Assembly: GCF_000739085.1 (NCBI RefSeq)
Contig: NZ_CP009110.1
Span: forward strand, 3,906,001 to 3,970,000
Direction: 5' to 3'
Origin: Amycolatopsis methanolica 239
GTDB taxonomy: Bacteria > Actinomycetota > Actinomycetes > Mycobacteriales > Pseudonocardiaceae
DNA: 64,000 bases
Below, piece after piece: positions 13,550 through 22,547 of this stretch. Position 1 is the stretch's first letter. Every line of letters begins with the position of its first letter. The position numbers and the translations under genes were made by a program. Under the pieces are notes generated by a model. It did no database searches, was not told where the DNA came from, and saw only the letters and a list, made by a program, of their open reading frames with translations.

Positions 13550-13570
13550 TTAGGCCGGATCCGGTCCTAA
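13550..13570. promoter_or_regulatory. palindrome between epoxide hydrolase and WYL regulator
   Basis: TTAGG and CCTAA flank a CCGGATCCGG core (one spacing mismatch) in the 62-bp divergent spacer. The near-perfect 21-bp palindrome is a likely operator for the adjacent WYL-type regulator, acting on both promoters. Confidence 0.55.
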
Positions 13571-13590
13571 CTGTCCGGCACACTGGCCGG

Positions 13591-14601
13591 GTGTCGAAGA
13601 CCTCGGCGCGGCTGCTCGAATTGCTGTCCCTGCTGCAGACCCGGCGCGACTGGGCGGGCGCGGAACTCGCCGCGCGCCTCGGCGTCAGCACGCGCACGGT
13701 GCGCCGGGACGTGGACCGCTTGCGCGACCTGGGTTATCCGGTGCACGCGACGCGCGGCGCCGCCGGGTACCGGCTCGGCGCGGGCGCCGCGCTGCCGCCG
13801 CTGCTCCTCGACGACGAGGAAGCCGTGGCGGTGGCGGTCAGCCTGGGCACGGCGGCCGGTGGTTCGGTCGCGGGCATCGGGGAGACCGCGGTGCGGGCGC
13901 TCGCGAAGCTGGAGCAGGTGCTGCCGTCGCGGCTGCGGCACCGGGTGCGCACCCTCCAGCAGGCGACGGTGCGGGCCGGGCTCGCCCCCGGGCCGCAGGT
14001 GCCGGCCGGGACGCTGGTGGCGATCGCCGAGGCGTGCCGGCGTCACGAGCGGCTCCGGTTCGACTACGCCGACCACACCGGCGCCGCGTCCCGCCGCGAG
14101 GTCGAGCCGCACTCGCTGGTCAGCTGGGGACGGCGGTGGTACCTGGTCGCCTGGGACGTCGCCCGCGACGGCTGGCGGACCTTCCGCGTGGACCGCGTGA
14201 CGCCGAAGTCCCCCGGCGGAGCCCGGTTCACGCCGCGGGAGCCGCCGTGCGGGGACGTGGCGGTGTACCTGGAGCGGCAGTTGTCGTCGCGGATGTGGCC
14301 CTGCCGGGCGACGGTCGTGCTGCACGAATCCGCGACCGCCGTGGCCGGCCGGGGCTGGCCGGGAACCGGCACGCTCGAACCGGTCGACGACACGAGCTGC
14401 CTGCTGCACGTCGGCGCCGACACCCTGCACGCGCTGGTGTGGATGATCACCTCGGTCGACGCGGCCTTCACACTCGCCGACGGCCCACCGGAACTCGCCG
14501 AAGCCCTGCGGCGGCAGGGCGAACGCTGCCTGAGGGCGGTCACGGGCACGTCTGCTGGTACGGCAGGTCCGGCACCTGCTGCCGCCACTCGTCCGGGTTG
14601 A
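13591..14601 (+). CDS. DeoR-like HTH / WYL-domain transcriptional regulator
   Basis: The 336-aa protein starts at a GTG. Its N-terminal HTH_11-type domain (residues 4-60) contains RLGVSTRTVRRDVDRLRDLG. A WYL domain (about 140-200) follows, with RWYLVAWDVARDGWRTFRVD, and a WCX-type C-terminal segment to about residue 315. The last about 20 residues are Ala/Thr/Pro-rich and overlap the 3' end of the convergent caspase-STAND gene by 62 bases. It is divergent from the epoxide hydrolase, with a palindrome in the spacer, so it most likely controls that gene and itself. WYL domains bind small ligands or nucleic acid; the ligand here is unknown. Confidence 0.92.
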   Translation: MSKTSARLLELLSLLQTRRDWAGAELAARLGVSTRTVRRDVDRLRDLGYPVHATRGAAGYRLGAGAALPPLLLDDEEAVAVAVSLGTAAGGSVAGIGETAVRALAKLEQVLPSRLRHRVRTLQQATVRAGLAPGPQVPAGTLVAIAEACRRHERLRFDYADHTGAASRREVEPHSLVSWGRRWYLVAWDVARDGWRTFRVDRVTPKSPGGARFTPREPPCGDVAVYLERQLSSRMWPCRATVVLHESATAVAGRGWPGTGTLEPVDDTSCLLHVGADTLHALVWMITSVDAAFTLADGPPELAEALRRQGERCLRAVTGTSAGTAGPAPAAATRPG

Positions 14602-17600
14602 GGCCCCGCCCGGCGCGCCGGCACGCCTGCTCCACCGCGTGCTCGCGGATGTCGACGACCTCCCCGGTGTCCCACAGGTACGCCCGGTTTTCGCCGTCGC
14701 CGGTGGCGAGGGTCCGACCGTCCGGGCTGAACGCCACCGTGATGATCATCGCCTGCTGGCTGCTGAGCCGGACCATCGACACCGGCCACGTCGGGTCGGT
14801 GACGTCCCAGACCCGGGTGGTCTGGTCCTCGCTGCCGGTGGCGAGCATCCGGCCGTCCGGGCTGAACGCGACGGACCGGACCCGGCCGGTGTGCCGCGCC
14901 AGCGGGGATCCCAGCACCCGTGGCGCGGCCGGATCGCGGACGTCCCACAGGATGACGGTGGTGTCCTCGCTCGCGGTGGCGAGGGTCCGGCCCGCCGGGT
15001 CGAGCGCCAGCGCGTACCAGCGGCCGGTGTGCGCGGTGAACTTCGACAGCTCGCGGGGCGCGGCCGGGGCCGACAGGTCCCAGAGCGAGCCCGTTCCGTC
15101 GTAGCTGCCGGTGGCCAGGACGCGTCCCTGGTCGCCGAACACCACGGCCGACACGAGCGCCCGGTGCGCCGGGACGACCGCGACCCTAGCCGGGTAGCCG
15201 GGGTCGGCGACGTCGTACAAGCTCACCGAACCGTTCCCCGTCCCCACCGCGAGCAGCCGCCCGCTCGGATCGAAGTCCACTGTGGACGCCGGCGCCATCG
15301 CTTCGGTGACGCGGGCCCGTTCCCGGGGGTTCGCCGGATCGCCGACGTCCCACAGGATCACCACGCCGTCCTCGCCTGCGCTGGCGAGCGTGCGGCTGTC
15401 CGGGGCGAAGGCGACCGCGTCGACCCAGTTCGTGTGGCCCGACACCCGGCGGATCCCGCGTGGCCGGTCGCGGTCGGTGACGTCCCACAGGCCCACGGTC
15501 CCGTCCCCGCTGCCGACCGCGGCGAGCCTGCCGTCCGGGCTGAACCGCACCGCGCGGACCGCGCCCTGCTGGACGCTGAGGTAGTGGTCGAGCGCGCCGA
15601 TCCCGGCGTCGGCGTCCCGGCGCCACAGCAGCACGGTGTTCTCCGCGCTCGCCGCCGCGAGGATCTCGCCGTCCGGGCTGAGGGTGACCGCGTTGGTCCA
15701 GTTGGACTGCCCGCCGCCGAGCCTGCTCCGCGACGGGCCGGGCTTGGCGGGATCGGTGATGTCCCAGGCGGTCCAGGAGTGGTCGTAGCCTGCCGCCGCG
15801 ACCCGCCGCGGCCCCTCGAACCGGATGGTCCGCACCGGGCTGACCTGGCCGGTCAGGTCGCCGAGCCGGCCGGGCCGGGCGGGATCGGCGACGTCCCACA
15901 GACCGATCGTCGCGGCGGCGCCGACGGCCAGCACGCGGCCGTCCGGGCTGAACGCCAGCGCCCCGGTCCCGCCGTCCTGGTCGGCGAGGCGGCCCGCCTC
16001 CCGGGGTGCCGCCGGGTTCCGCACGTCCCACAGGACCACGCCCGCGGCCTTCGGCTGCTCCGGGTTGTAGCCGCCCGCCGCCAGCACGCCGCCGTCCGGG
16101 CTGAACGCCATCGCGCCGATCTGGTCCGGGTAGCCGGTAAGCGTGGTCAGCAGGCGCGGCCGGGTGCGGTCCGCGACGTCCCACAGCCGCACCGCGCCGT
16201 CGGCGCTGCCGGTGGCGAACACCGTGCCGCCGGGGTCGAGCGCGGCCGCGGTGATGTAACCGCCGCCCGTCGCCACTTCCCCCACCCGCACCGGCGCGGC
16301 GGCGACGTCCCACACGCTGACGCGGCCGGTGAACTCACCGACGAACAACGTGCGGCCGTCCGGGCCGAACAGGAACCCGTTCGAGGGTGTGGTGTCGGTG
16401 ATCTCGCCCAGCGGGCGGGCCGGATCGGCGGTGTCCCACAGGAAGATCCGGTTGTCCATGCCGCTGGTCGCGAGCCGCCGCCCGTCGCCGCTGAACACCA
16501 CGGCCGACACCGGGGCGGTGTGCGCCTCCAGGGTTCCCGCGTAGGGGTCCAGCAGACTCGTGACCAGGCTTGCGGTGCTGTCGGCGGTGCTGTCGAGCCG
16601 GTCGGCGGCGATGCCGAGCATGAGCGCGAGCTGCGGCGCGGTGTCGCGGGCGCTCTCGGCCCGGTCGATCAGGGCGCGCGCGGTCGCCGTCCGCTGCTGG
16701 GCCCTGGCTTCGTTGCGGCCCTGCACCGCGAGCACGGCCGCGACCAGCGCGGCGACGAGGAGGACCACCAGCGCGCCGCTCACCACGGCGCGGACCTGCC
16801 GTCGTCGCCGGTCGGCGCGCACGCTCACGTCGAGGAACCGCGTGCTCAGCTCGTCCAGCTGTTCCGGGTGGTCGGCGGCCCAGTCGCGCGCCAGCTGCAG
16901 CTGGTTGCCCCGGTGGAGCGCGCTCGCGTCACGCCCGTCCCGGTCCCACAGCCGGGCGGATTCGGCGAGCCGCTGGTGGATGACGAGACCGGCCCGGTCG
17001 GTGTCGATCCACTCCCGCAGGCGCCGCCAGGCGCGCAGCAGGGCCTCGTGGGAGATCTGGGCGGTGTCGCCGTCGACGGTGACCAGCCGCGCGGCCGCGA
17101 ACCGGTCGCGCACGGCCGCGGCCCCGGCGTCCAGTTCGGACAGCCGGACCCGCCGCCGGGTGTCCTCGGTGCCGTCGCCGACGCTCACCATCCGCAGCAG
17201 CATCAGCCGCGCGGCCCGCTGACCGTCCGCGTCGAGTCCGTTGTAGATGGTCTCGGCCTGGCGGGTGATGGCGTCCCACACGCCGCCGGTGGCCTGGTAG
17301 CCGGCGAGCGTGAGCGTCCGGCCCTGCCGCGCCCGCCAGGTGAGGAGCAGGGCGTAGGACAGCAGCGGCAGGGTGCCGGCGCCGAAGTCGCCGCCGGCCC
17401 GCACGTCGCGCAGCAGCAGGTCGGTCAGGCCAGGTTCGAGCTGGAGGCCCGCGGCTGTCGCGGGTTTTTCGATGGCGTCGCGCAGCTGGGCGGAGGTCAT
17501 CGCCGGGACCGGCAGCTGGCGGTCCTTGAGCACCCCGGCCAGTTCGGGGTAGGCGAGGCAGTGGGCGTAGAAGTCCGCGCGCAGGCCGAGCACCACCAGT

Positions 17601-18913
17601 GCGGTCTCCTCGGCGGCCGCGGTGAGCGCGCGGACGAAGGCCCGCCGCCGGTCCTCGTCGGCGCACGTCGTGAACAGTTCCTCGAACTGGTCGACCACGA
17701 GCAGCAGCCGCCCGCCGGGCACGTCGCGTCCGCCGGCCTGGTGCCGCAGCGCGCGGCGCAGGACGTCGGCCAGCCGGGCCGGATCGGCGGTGAGGTCGGC
17801 GCGGATCGCCTCGGGGGTCAGGCCGGCCGGCGCGGCCAGCCGGGCGGCGAGGTTGCCGAGCGGGTCCTCGCCCGGGGAGAGCAGCATGTGCGGCCAGGTG
17901 CGCGAGCCGGGCACGCGCAGTTCGCCGCGCTCGACGGCGGGCAGCAGACCCGCGCGCAGCAGCGAGGACTTCCCCGCGCCGGACAGGCCGACCACGGCGA
18001 CCGGGCCGGGTTCGGCGGACCACGCGGCCAGGTCGTCGAGCAGTTCCCGGGTGAGCTGTTCGCGCCCGAAGAAGAACCGGGTGTCGTCGGCGGTGAACGG
18101 GTCCAGTCCGCGATACGGGCAGGGCTGGTCGGCCTGCGGCTGCCCGTCGGTGCGCGGAACCGGGAGCCGTGGCGGCGCGGCGGCCGGGTTCGGGGCCAGG
18201 ACGAGGTCGCCGGCCTGCCCGCTGAGGTGGCGGACCGGCGCCGGCACGTTCCGCGACGGCAGGACGCGCCGGAGGTGCCGGTAGGCGGCTTCCACGGTCA
18301 GGTCGGGCAGCCCGGCGGGATCGCCCTCCGCCAGCAGGGTCAGCAGCGCGCCGCTGAACGCGGTGTGCGGCTCGCCCTCCGGCGCCAGCGCCTGCTCGTC
18401 GGACGCCGCGGACGCGAGCACGTAGGCGCCGCCCAGCGAGGCCAGTTCGAACGCGTCGCTCGCCGACGTGCCGAACGAGCCGTGCGCGCGGCCCGCGAAG
18501 CAGCAATCGAGGACGACGACGATCGTGCGGGCCCGGCACAGGGTGAGGGCGTCCTCGACCGCCGAATACGGCAGGGCCTTGAACGCCAGGCCGGTGCTCA
18601 GGTCGTCGGTTTCGCGGGTGGCCAGGTGCAGTTTGTTGCCCGGGCTGACCAGGCCGTGGCCGACGTAGTAGAGGACGAACACGTCCTCGGCCTCGGCCGC
18701 CGCCTTGGTGAGGGCGTTGCCGAACTCGATGGGATCCGGGTCGAGGATCGGGTCCGGCAGGCTCTCCGGCCGCACTCCGCAGCGCTCCCGGAAAGCGGTT
18801 TCCAGCGCGGTGAGCGTGGCCCCGACCGCGGGGACCGGCGGGAGCCGGGAACCCTCGGCGTGCGTGCCCGTGCCGACGAGCAGGACCCGGGTTCCGGCCG
18901 AGCCCAGGTTCAT
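14540..18913 (-). CDS. caspase-like / STAND NTPase / WD40 protein (1457 aa)
   Basis: Four parts can be read in order. Residues 1-240 are a caspase-like peptidase (C14) with H86 in YYVGHG and C138 in LDCCFAG. Residues about 265-660 are an nSTAND1-type NTPase that begins PCPYRGLDPFTADDTRFFFG, with Walker A GLSGAGKSS (309-317) and Walker B LLLVVDQFEELF. A single hydrophobic stretch near residue 700 looks like a membrane anchor. The rest holds 14 WD40 repeats, enough for two seven-bladed propellers, ending in the common NPDEWRQQVPDLPY tail. The design is a sensor (WD40), switch (STAND) and executioner (caspase), as in predicted regulated cell-suicide systems. ATG 18913 overlaps the stop of the EACC1-like gene (ATGA). 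Confidence 0.92.
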   Translation of the reverse strand: MNLGSAGTRVLLVGTGTHAEGSRLPPVPAVGATLTALETAFRERCGVRPESLPDPILDPDPIEFGNALTKAAAEAEDVFVLYYVGHGLVSPGNKLHLATRETDDLSTGLAFKALPYSAVEDALTLCRARTIVVVLDCCFAGRAHGSFGTSASDAFELASLGGAYVLASAASDEQALAPEGEPHTAFSGALLTLLAEGDPAGLPDLTVEAAYRHLRRVLPSRNVPAPVRHLSGQAGDLVLAPNPAAAPPRLPVPRTDGQPQADQPCPYRGLDPFTADDTRFFFGREQLTRELLDDLAAWSAEPGPVAVVGLSGAGKSSLLRAGLLPAVERGELRVPGSRTWPHMLLSPGEDPLGNLAARLAAPAGLTPEAIRADLTADPARLADVLRRALRHQAGGRDVPGGRLLLVVDQFEELFTTCADEDRRRAFVRALTAAAEETALVVLGLRADFYAHCLAYPELAGVLKDRQLPVPAMTSAQLRDAIEKPATAAGLQLEPGLTDLLLRDVRAGGDFGAGTLPLLSYALLLTWRARQGRTLTLAGYQATGGVWDAITRQAETIYNGLDADGQRAARLMLLRMVSVGDGTEDTRRRVRLSELDAGAAAVRDRFAAARLVTVDGDTAQISHEALLRAWRRLREWIDTDRAGLVIHQRLAESARLWDRDGRDASALHRGNQLQLARDWAADHPEQLDELSTRFLDVSVRADRRRRQVRAVVSGALVVLLVAALVAAVLAVQGRNEARAQQRTATARALIDRAESARDTAPQLALMLGIAADRLDSTADSTASLVTSLLDPYAGTLEAHTAPVSAVVFSGDGRRLATSGMDNRIFLWDTADPARPLGEITDTTPSNGFLFGPDGRTLFVGEFTGRVSVWDVAAAPVRVGEVATGGGYITAAALDPGGTVFATGSADGAVRLWDVADRTRPRLLTTLTGYPDQIGAMAFSPDGGVLAAGGYNPEQPKAAGVVLWDVRNPAAPREAGRLADQDGGTGALAFSPDGRVLAVGAAATIGLWDVADPARPGRLGDLTGQVSPVRTIRFEGPRRVAAAGYDHSWTAWDITDPAKPGPSRSRLGGGQSNWTNAVTLSPDGEILAAASAENTVLLWRRDADAGIGALDHYLSVQQGAVRAVRFSPDGRLAAVGSGDGTVGLWDVTDRDRPRGIRRVSGHTNWVDAVAFAPDSRTLASAGEDGVVILWDVGDPANPRERARVTEAMAPASTVDFDPSGRLLAVGTGNGSVSLYDVADPGYPARVAVVPAHRALVSAVVFGDQGRVLATGSYDGTGSLWDLSAPAAPRELSKFTAHTGRWYALALDPAGRTLATASEDTTVILWDVRDPAAPRVLGSPLARHTGRVRSVAFSPDGRMLATGSEDQTTRVWDVTDPTWPVSMVRLSSQQAMIITVAFSPDGRTLATGDGENRAYLWDTGEVVDIREHAVEQACRRAGRGLNPDEWRQQVPDLPYQQTCP

Positions 18914-19287
18914 GCGGCGGTCTCGTCCCCGCCGTCCAGCTCGGCCGACACCCGCCGGGTGAGTTCGGCGAGTTCGCCGGCGTCGACGCCCTTCACGTTG
19001 GTGGCGGACAGCTCGAAGTCGCTGTCCGGCTTGTTGACGGTGATCGTCACGTCCGACGTGCGGCGGCGGAGCCAGGCGATCACCACGGTCGCCGCGGCGG
19101 TCGCGACGCCACCCGGCCCGAGCGCGACCGCGAGGGTCTCCACGACGGAACCGAGCCGCCCCGGTTCCGGCGGCGACTCCACGAGCCGGACACGCCCGCG
19201 CAGCTCGTCCTGGCCCAGCAGCCACTCCCGCAGGGACCGCGCCTCGTCCCCGGCGCGTTCCGCCGTCACGGTGAGCATCACTTCCAC
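18910..19287 (-). CDS. effector-associated constant component (EACC1)-like small protein
   Basis: The 125-aa protein is read from GTG 19287, which has GGGGG five bases upstream; GTG 19314 and ATG 19278 are alternatives. It has an N-terminal beta-strand and helix (MLTVTAERAGDEARSLREWL), a central Gly/Ala-rich hydrophobic helix (about residues 55-75) followed by WLRRR, and a C-terminal strand DVTITVNKPDSDFELSATNV. This is the shape of the EACC1 proteins described in computational work on NTP-dependent conflict systems. Those proteins travel with caspase- and STAND-containing effectors and are thought to be a constant partner. It is translationally coupled to the caspase-STAND protein. Confidence 0.8.
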   Translation of the reverse strand: MEVMLTVTAERAGDEARSLREWLLGQDELRGRVRLVESPPEPGRLGSVVETLAVALGPGGVATAAATVVIAWLRRRTSDVTITVNKPDSDFELSATNVKGVDAGELAELTRRVSAELDGGDETAA

Positions 19288-19400
19288 GGCAACCCCCAGT
19301 CGTCGATCAAGCACCCATGGTGCTGATTCCGTGACCGGTTGTCCAGGAGATCACCGGAATCCGGGCGGGGGTCCACCAGGCGCCGCGGCCCCAGGGGCGA

Positions 19401-19715
19401 TCAGTGCGGCCGGCTGAGGTCGCCTGCCCGGAACGTCTTCACCGTGCGGCTCACCGGCCCGTCGAGCGCGTCCTTGTTGCCCCGCGGGTAGACCCACCGC
19501 AGGGTGGCCGTCGAGCCGAAGCCGACGAAACCGCGCTCGTAGAAGATGCGGCCGTCGCCGCGGTAGCCGGAGATCGTGTACAGCTCGCCTTCGACGCACT
19601 GGACCGTCACCTGCCCGCCCTCGGCGCGGATGTCGCCCGCCGTTGTAGCCAGGACGTCGGCCGTGGAGCGGCCGGCGGGATTGTTGGCTCCCCACACCGT
19701 CATCGTCGCGCCGAG
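19401..19715 (-). pseudogene. 3' remnant of an unidentified gene
   Basis: From about 19715 to the TGA at 19401 the minus strand encodes about 100 residues of credible protein: GATMTVWGANNPAGRSTADV, then TVQCVEGELYTISGYRGDGR, and ending TVKTFRAGDLSRPH. Upstream of 19715 the same frame runs into the antisense of the esterase remnant and loses sense. Short domains ending in similar V-x-T-F-x-x-G-D/R-L sequences occur in secreted or kinase-linked actinobacterial proteins. I do not know the function. It looks like a gene cut by a rearrangement. Confidence 0.4.
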
Positions 19716-20667
19716 GGCGGGGTGGGCGCTGCACGGCTGCACCCAGAACGCCACCGGGACCGGCTGGATGAAGCTGGCCGACCAGTGGCGCGTCGCGGTG
19801 GTGTTCCCGCGGCAGAGCTCCGCCAACAACGCCAACAGCTGCTTCAACTGGTTCGAGCCGGCCGACACTCGCCGCGGCTCGGGTGAGGCGTTGTCGGTCA
19901 AGCAGATGGCCGACCGCACCAAGGCCGACCTGGGCTCGTCGTCGGCGTACGTCACCGGGTTGTCCGCCGGTGGGGCGATGACCGCGGTCCTGCTCGCCGC
20001 CTATCCGGACGTGTTCGCGGGCGGCGGGATCGTCGCCGGGCTGCCCTACGGCTGCGCGACCTCCACCGCCTTCAGCTGGATGAACCCGGGCACCGACCTG
20101 CCCCCCCCCCCCCCCGCCCAGTGGGGCGACAAGGTGGGCGCCGCCGCCGACCACTCCGGCGCCCACCCGCTGGTGTCGATCTGGCACGGCACCGCGGACA
20201 CCACCGTCGCCCCGCGCAACGCCACCGGACTCGTCGAGCAGTGGACCGATGTCGCGGGCACCGACCAGACGCCGGACGTGACCGACACCGTCGCCGGACA
20301 GCGGCACCGGGTCTACGGCGGCAAGGTCGAGTACTAGGAGATCAGCGGGATGGGGCACGGCCAGCCCGTCGACCCGGGCACCACGATCACGCAGTGCGGC
20401 ACGGCCGGCGCGTACCTGCTCGACGTGAAGATCTGCGCGGCCTACTACATGGGCCGCTTCTGGGGCATCGCCGACGACGGCTCCGGCCCCGGCACGCCGA
20501 CCTACAGCGACACCGCCGTCGGCACGGCCACCGACCACTACGTAGCCGGGCGGGTGGACGTCACCGAGTACAACGCGCTCGGCGCCCGCTACGGCTACAC
20601 CGCGCCCATCACGCTCTACCTGTGCCGCGCGAACTGGACCGACAAGCCCGACGGCGCGCCGAGCTGA
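19716..20667 (+). pseudogene. PHB-depolymerase-like secreted esterase, truncated and interrupted
   Basis: The frame reads LHGCTQNATGTGWMKLADQW, NSCFNWFEPADTRRGSGEAL, the nucleophile elbow VTGLSAGGAMTAVLLAAYPD and WHGTADTTVAPRNA. All are hallmarks of the PHB depolymerase family (CE1-like alpha/beta hydrolases). Three faults are visible. The N-terminus with the signal peptide is missing at about 19715, where another gene piece abuts. A C15 run at 20101-20115 replaces a short native codon series without breaking frame. A TAG at 20336-20338 stops the frame just before EISGMGHG, which carries the catalytic His. The C-terminal part then continues in frame to TGA 20665-20667. Confidence 0.8.
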
Positions 20668-20690
20668 GGCCGTTGCCGTACCTTTTCGGT

Positions 20691-21485
20691 ATGAGCACCG
20701 CGGACGAGCGCAGGGCGGACGGTGAGGGCGGTCGGCGTCCGCTGCTCGTACTGGGCAAGATCGTCGACATCCTGGACGCGTTCACGCTGCACCAGCCCTC
20801 GCTGACGCTGCGGGAGCTGCAGCACAAGACGGGGCTGCCGCAGTCGACGGTCCAGCGGCTGGTGACGAACCTGGTGGCGCACGGTTTCCTCGACCGCGCC
20901 GGGGACGGGTTCCGGCTCGGGGTGCGGATGGCGTACTGGGGCGCGGCGGCGGGCAAGGACCTCGACGTGCTGTCGGTGGTGAACCCGGTGCTGAAGGACC
21001 TGCGGGACGCCACGGGCGAGACGGCGTGTTTCTTCCGCGCCGAGGGGCGTCACCGGGTGTGCATCGCGGTCGCGGAGACGCGGCACGCGCTGCGGCGGGA
21101 GATGTCGGTCGGCAAGATCGCGCCGATCACGGTCGGCTCGTCCGGGCGCGTGCTGCTCGCCTGGTCCCCCGGCCTGGCCGACGAGGTGCTGCGGGAGGAC
21201 CTGCCGCAGCTGACCGAGAGCACGGTGACCGACCGGGACGAGCTGCGGCGCCTGATCAAGCAGACCGCGGCCGACGGGTACGCGATCACGGTCGGCGAGC
21301 GCGTCGACGGCGCCTCGGGCCTGGCGGCGCCGGTGTTCGACTCGGCGGCGGACCTGGTGGGCGCGCTGATGGTGAGCGGCCCGACGATGCGCATGCCGTA
21401 CGAGAAGTGCCTCGAGTGGGTCGACGTGCTGGTCGAGCACGCCGAACGGATCACGCGCGCACTGGGCGGCCGCTACCCGGCCTGA
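20691..21485 (+). CDS. IclR-family transcriptional regulator
   Basis: The 264-aa protein has an N-terminal winged HTH (about residues 15-80: LTLRELQHKTGLPQSTVQRL) and a C-terminal IclR effector domain (about 85-260), with GETACFFRAEGRHRVCIAVA and SGLAAPVFDSAADLVGALMV. ATG 20691 lies six bases after TACCTT, with no ribosome binding site, so the message may be leaderless. It converges on the 21613-26046 operon of acid catabolism and is the only regulator nearby. IclR proteins often sense aromatic or short organic acids, so it is the likely controller of that operon. Confidence 0.93.
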   Translation: MSTADERRADGEGGRRPLLVLGKIVDILDAFTLHQPSLTLRELQHKTGLPQSTVQRLVTNLVAHGFLDRAGDGFRLGVRMAYWGAAAGKDLDVLSVVNPVLKDLRDATGETACFFRAEGRHRVCIAVAETRHALRREMSVGKIAPITVGSSGRVLLAWSPGLADEVLREDLPQLTESTVTDRDELRRLIKQTAADGYAITVGERVDGASGLAAPVFDSAADLVGALMVSGPTMRMPYEKCLEWVDVLVEHAERITRALGGRYPA

Positions 21486-21612
21486 GCAGCTCGGCGCCGG
21501 GTGAATCGTCCCCGCGGCGCTGACCTCCCGCGCACCGGCGCGCCGTCGCTGATAGCCGCCCCGCCCGCGCGGCGATCGCCCGGGCACCCGCGCGCTGGCG
21601 CGGCCACCAGCC

Positions 21613-22547
21613 TCACGCGGCCTCCGGGTTCACCATCCGCACCGCCTCACCCGCGGTGAGCGCGATCGCGTTGCGGGCGCACGACTCCGCCACCTTCGCC
21701 CGCACCGACCGCGTCGCGCTGCCCACGTGCGGCAGCAACGTCGTGTTGGGCAGGTCCGCCAGGCCGGGAGCCAGCCGGGGCTCGTCCTCGTAGACGTCCA
21801 GCCCGGCGCCCGCGATCTCCCCGCTCCGCAACGCCTCCACCAGGGCACGCTCGTCCACCACCGGGCCGCGCGCGGTGTTGATCAGGATCGCCGAGCGCTT
21901 CATCCGCCGCAGCACGGAAGCGTCGGCCAGGTGCCGGGTCTCCGCGGTCAGCGGCACGTGCAGCGACAGGAAATCCGACCGCTCGACCAGTTCGTCCCAG
22001 TCCACCCGCTCGACACCCGGCTCGTCGAGGGCCGCCGGCTGGTGCAGCGCACCGTCATCCCGAACGCGAGCGCCCGCCGCGCCACGGCCCGCGCGATGCG
22101 GGCGAACCCGGCCAGACCCAGCGACGCCCCGCTGACATCCCCGCCCAGCAGCAGCGACGGCTCCCACCCGGTGAACCGCCCGGCGCGCACGAACGCGTCC
22201 GCCTCCACACACCGCCGCGCGTTCGCCAGGATCAGCAGCATCGCCACGTCGGCGGTCGCGTCGGTGAGCACGCTCGGCGTGTTGCACACCCGGATCCCGC
22301 GCCGGGTCGCGGCGGCCACGTCGATGTTGTCGTACCCGACCGCGTAGTTGGAGATGCCGCGCAGCCGCGCCCCCGCCAGCACGTCGGCGTCGAACACGTC
22401 GGTCAGCTGCGCCACGACCACGTCGTACTCCCCCGACGCGCACACCGCGGCCAGATCCGGCGGCCGCTCCGGCACCACCACCGTGCCGGCCTCGCGCAGC
22501 AGCGTCATCCCGGGTTCCGGCAGCGGCGTGGTGACGGAGAACCTCAC
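21613..22547 (-). CDS. D-2-hydroxyacid dehydrogenase, frameshifted
   Basis: Both halves of an NAD-dependent 2-hydroxyacid dehydrogenase are present in different frames. The N-terminal half, from GTG 22547, has LRGISNYAVGYDNIDVAAAT and the Rossmann-type LGLAGFARIARAVARRALAF, where FARIA replaces the usual GRIG. The C-terminal half, down to TGA 21613, has SDFLSLHVPLTAETRHLADA, LINTARGPVVDE and NTTLLPHVGSAT, with the catalytic Arg/Glu/His set. One base is missing near 22032. The gene overlaps the stop of the HMG-CoA-lyase-like gene (GTGA) and ends the operon. If the frameshift is a sequencing error, the enzyme would interconvert a 2-keto acid and a D-2-hydroxy acid (glyoxylate/hydroxypyruvate reductase type). 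Confidence 0.8.

Noticed and set aside
15000-19400. Very long open frame on the plus strand opposite the caspase-STAND gene
   Set aside because: It is rich in Arg, Gly and Val with no domain pattern, as expected for antisense of GC-rich WD40 repeats.
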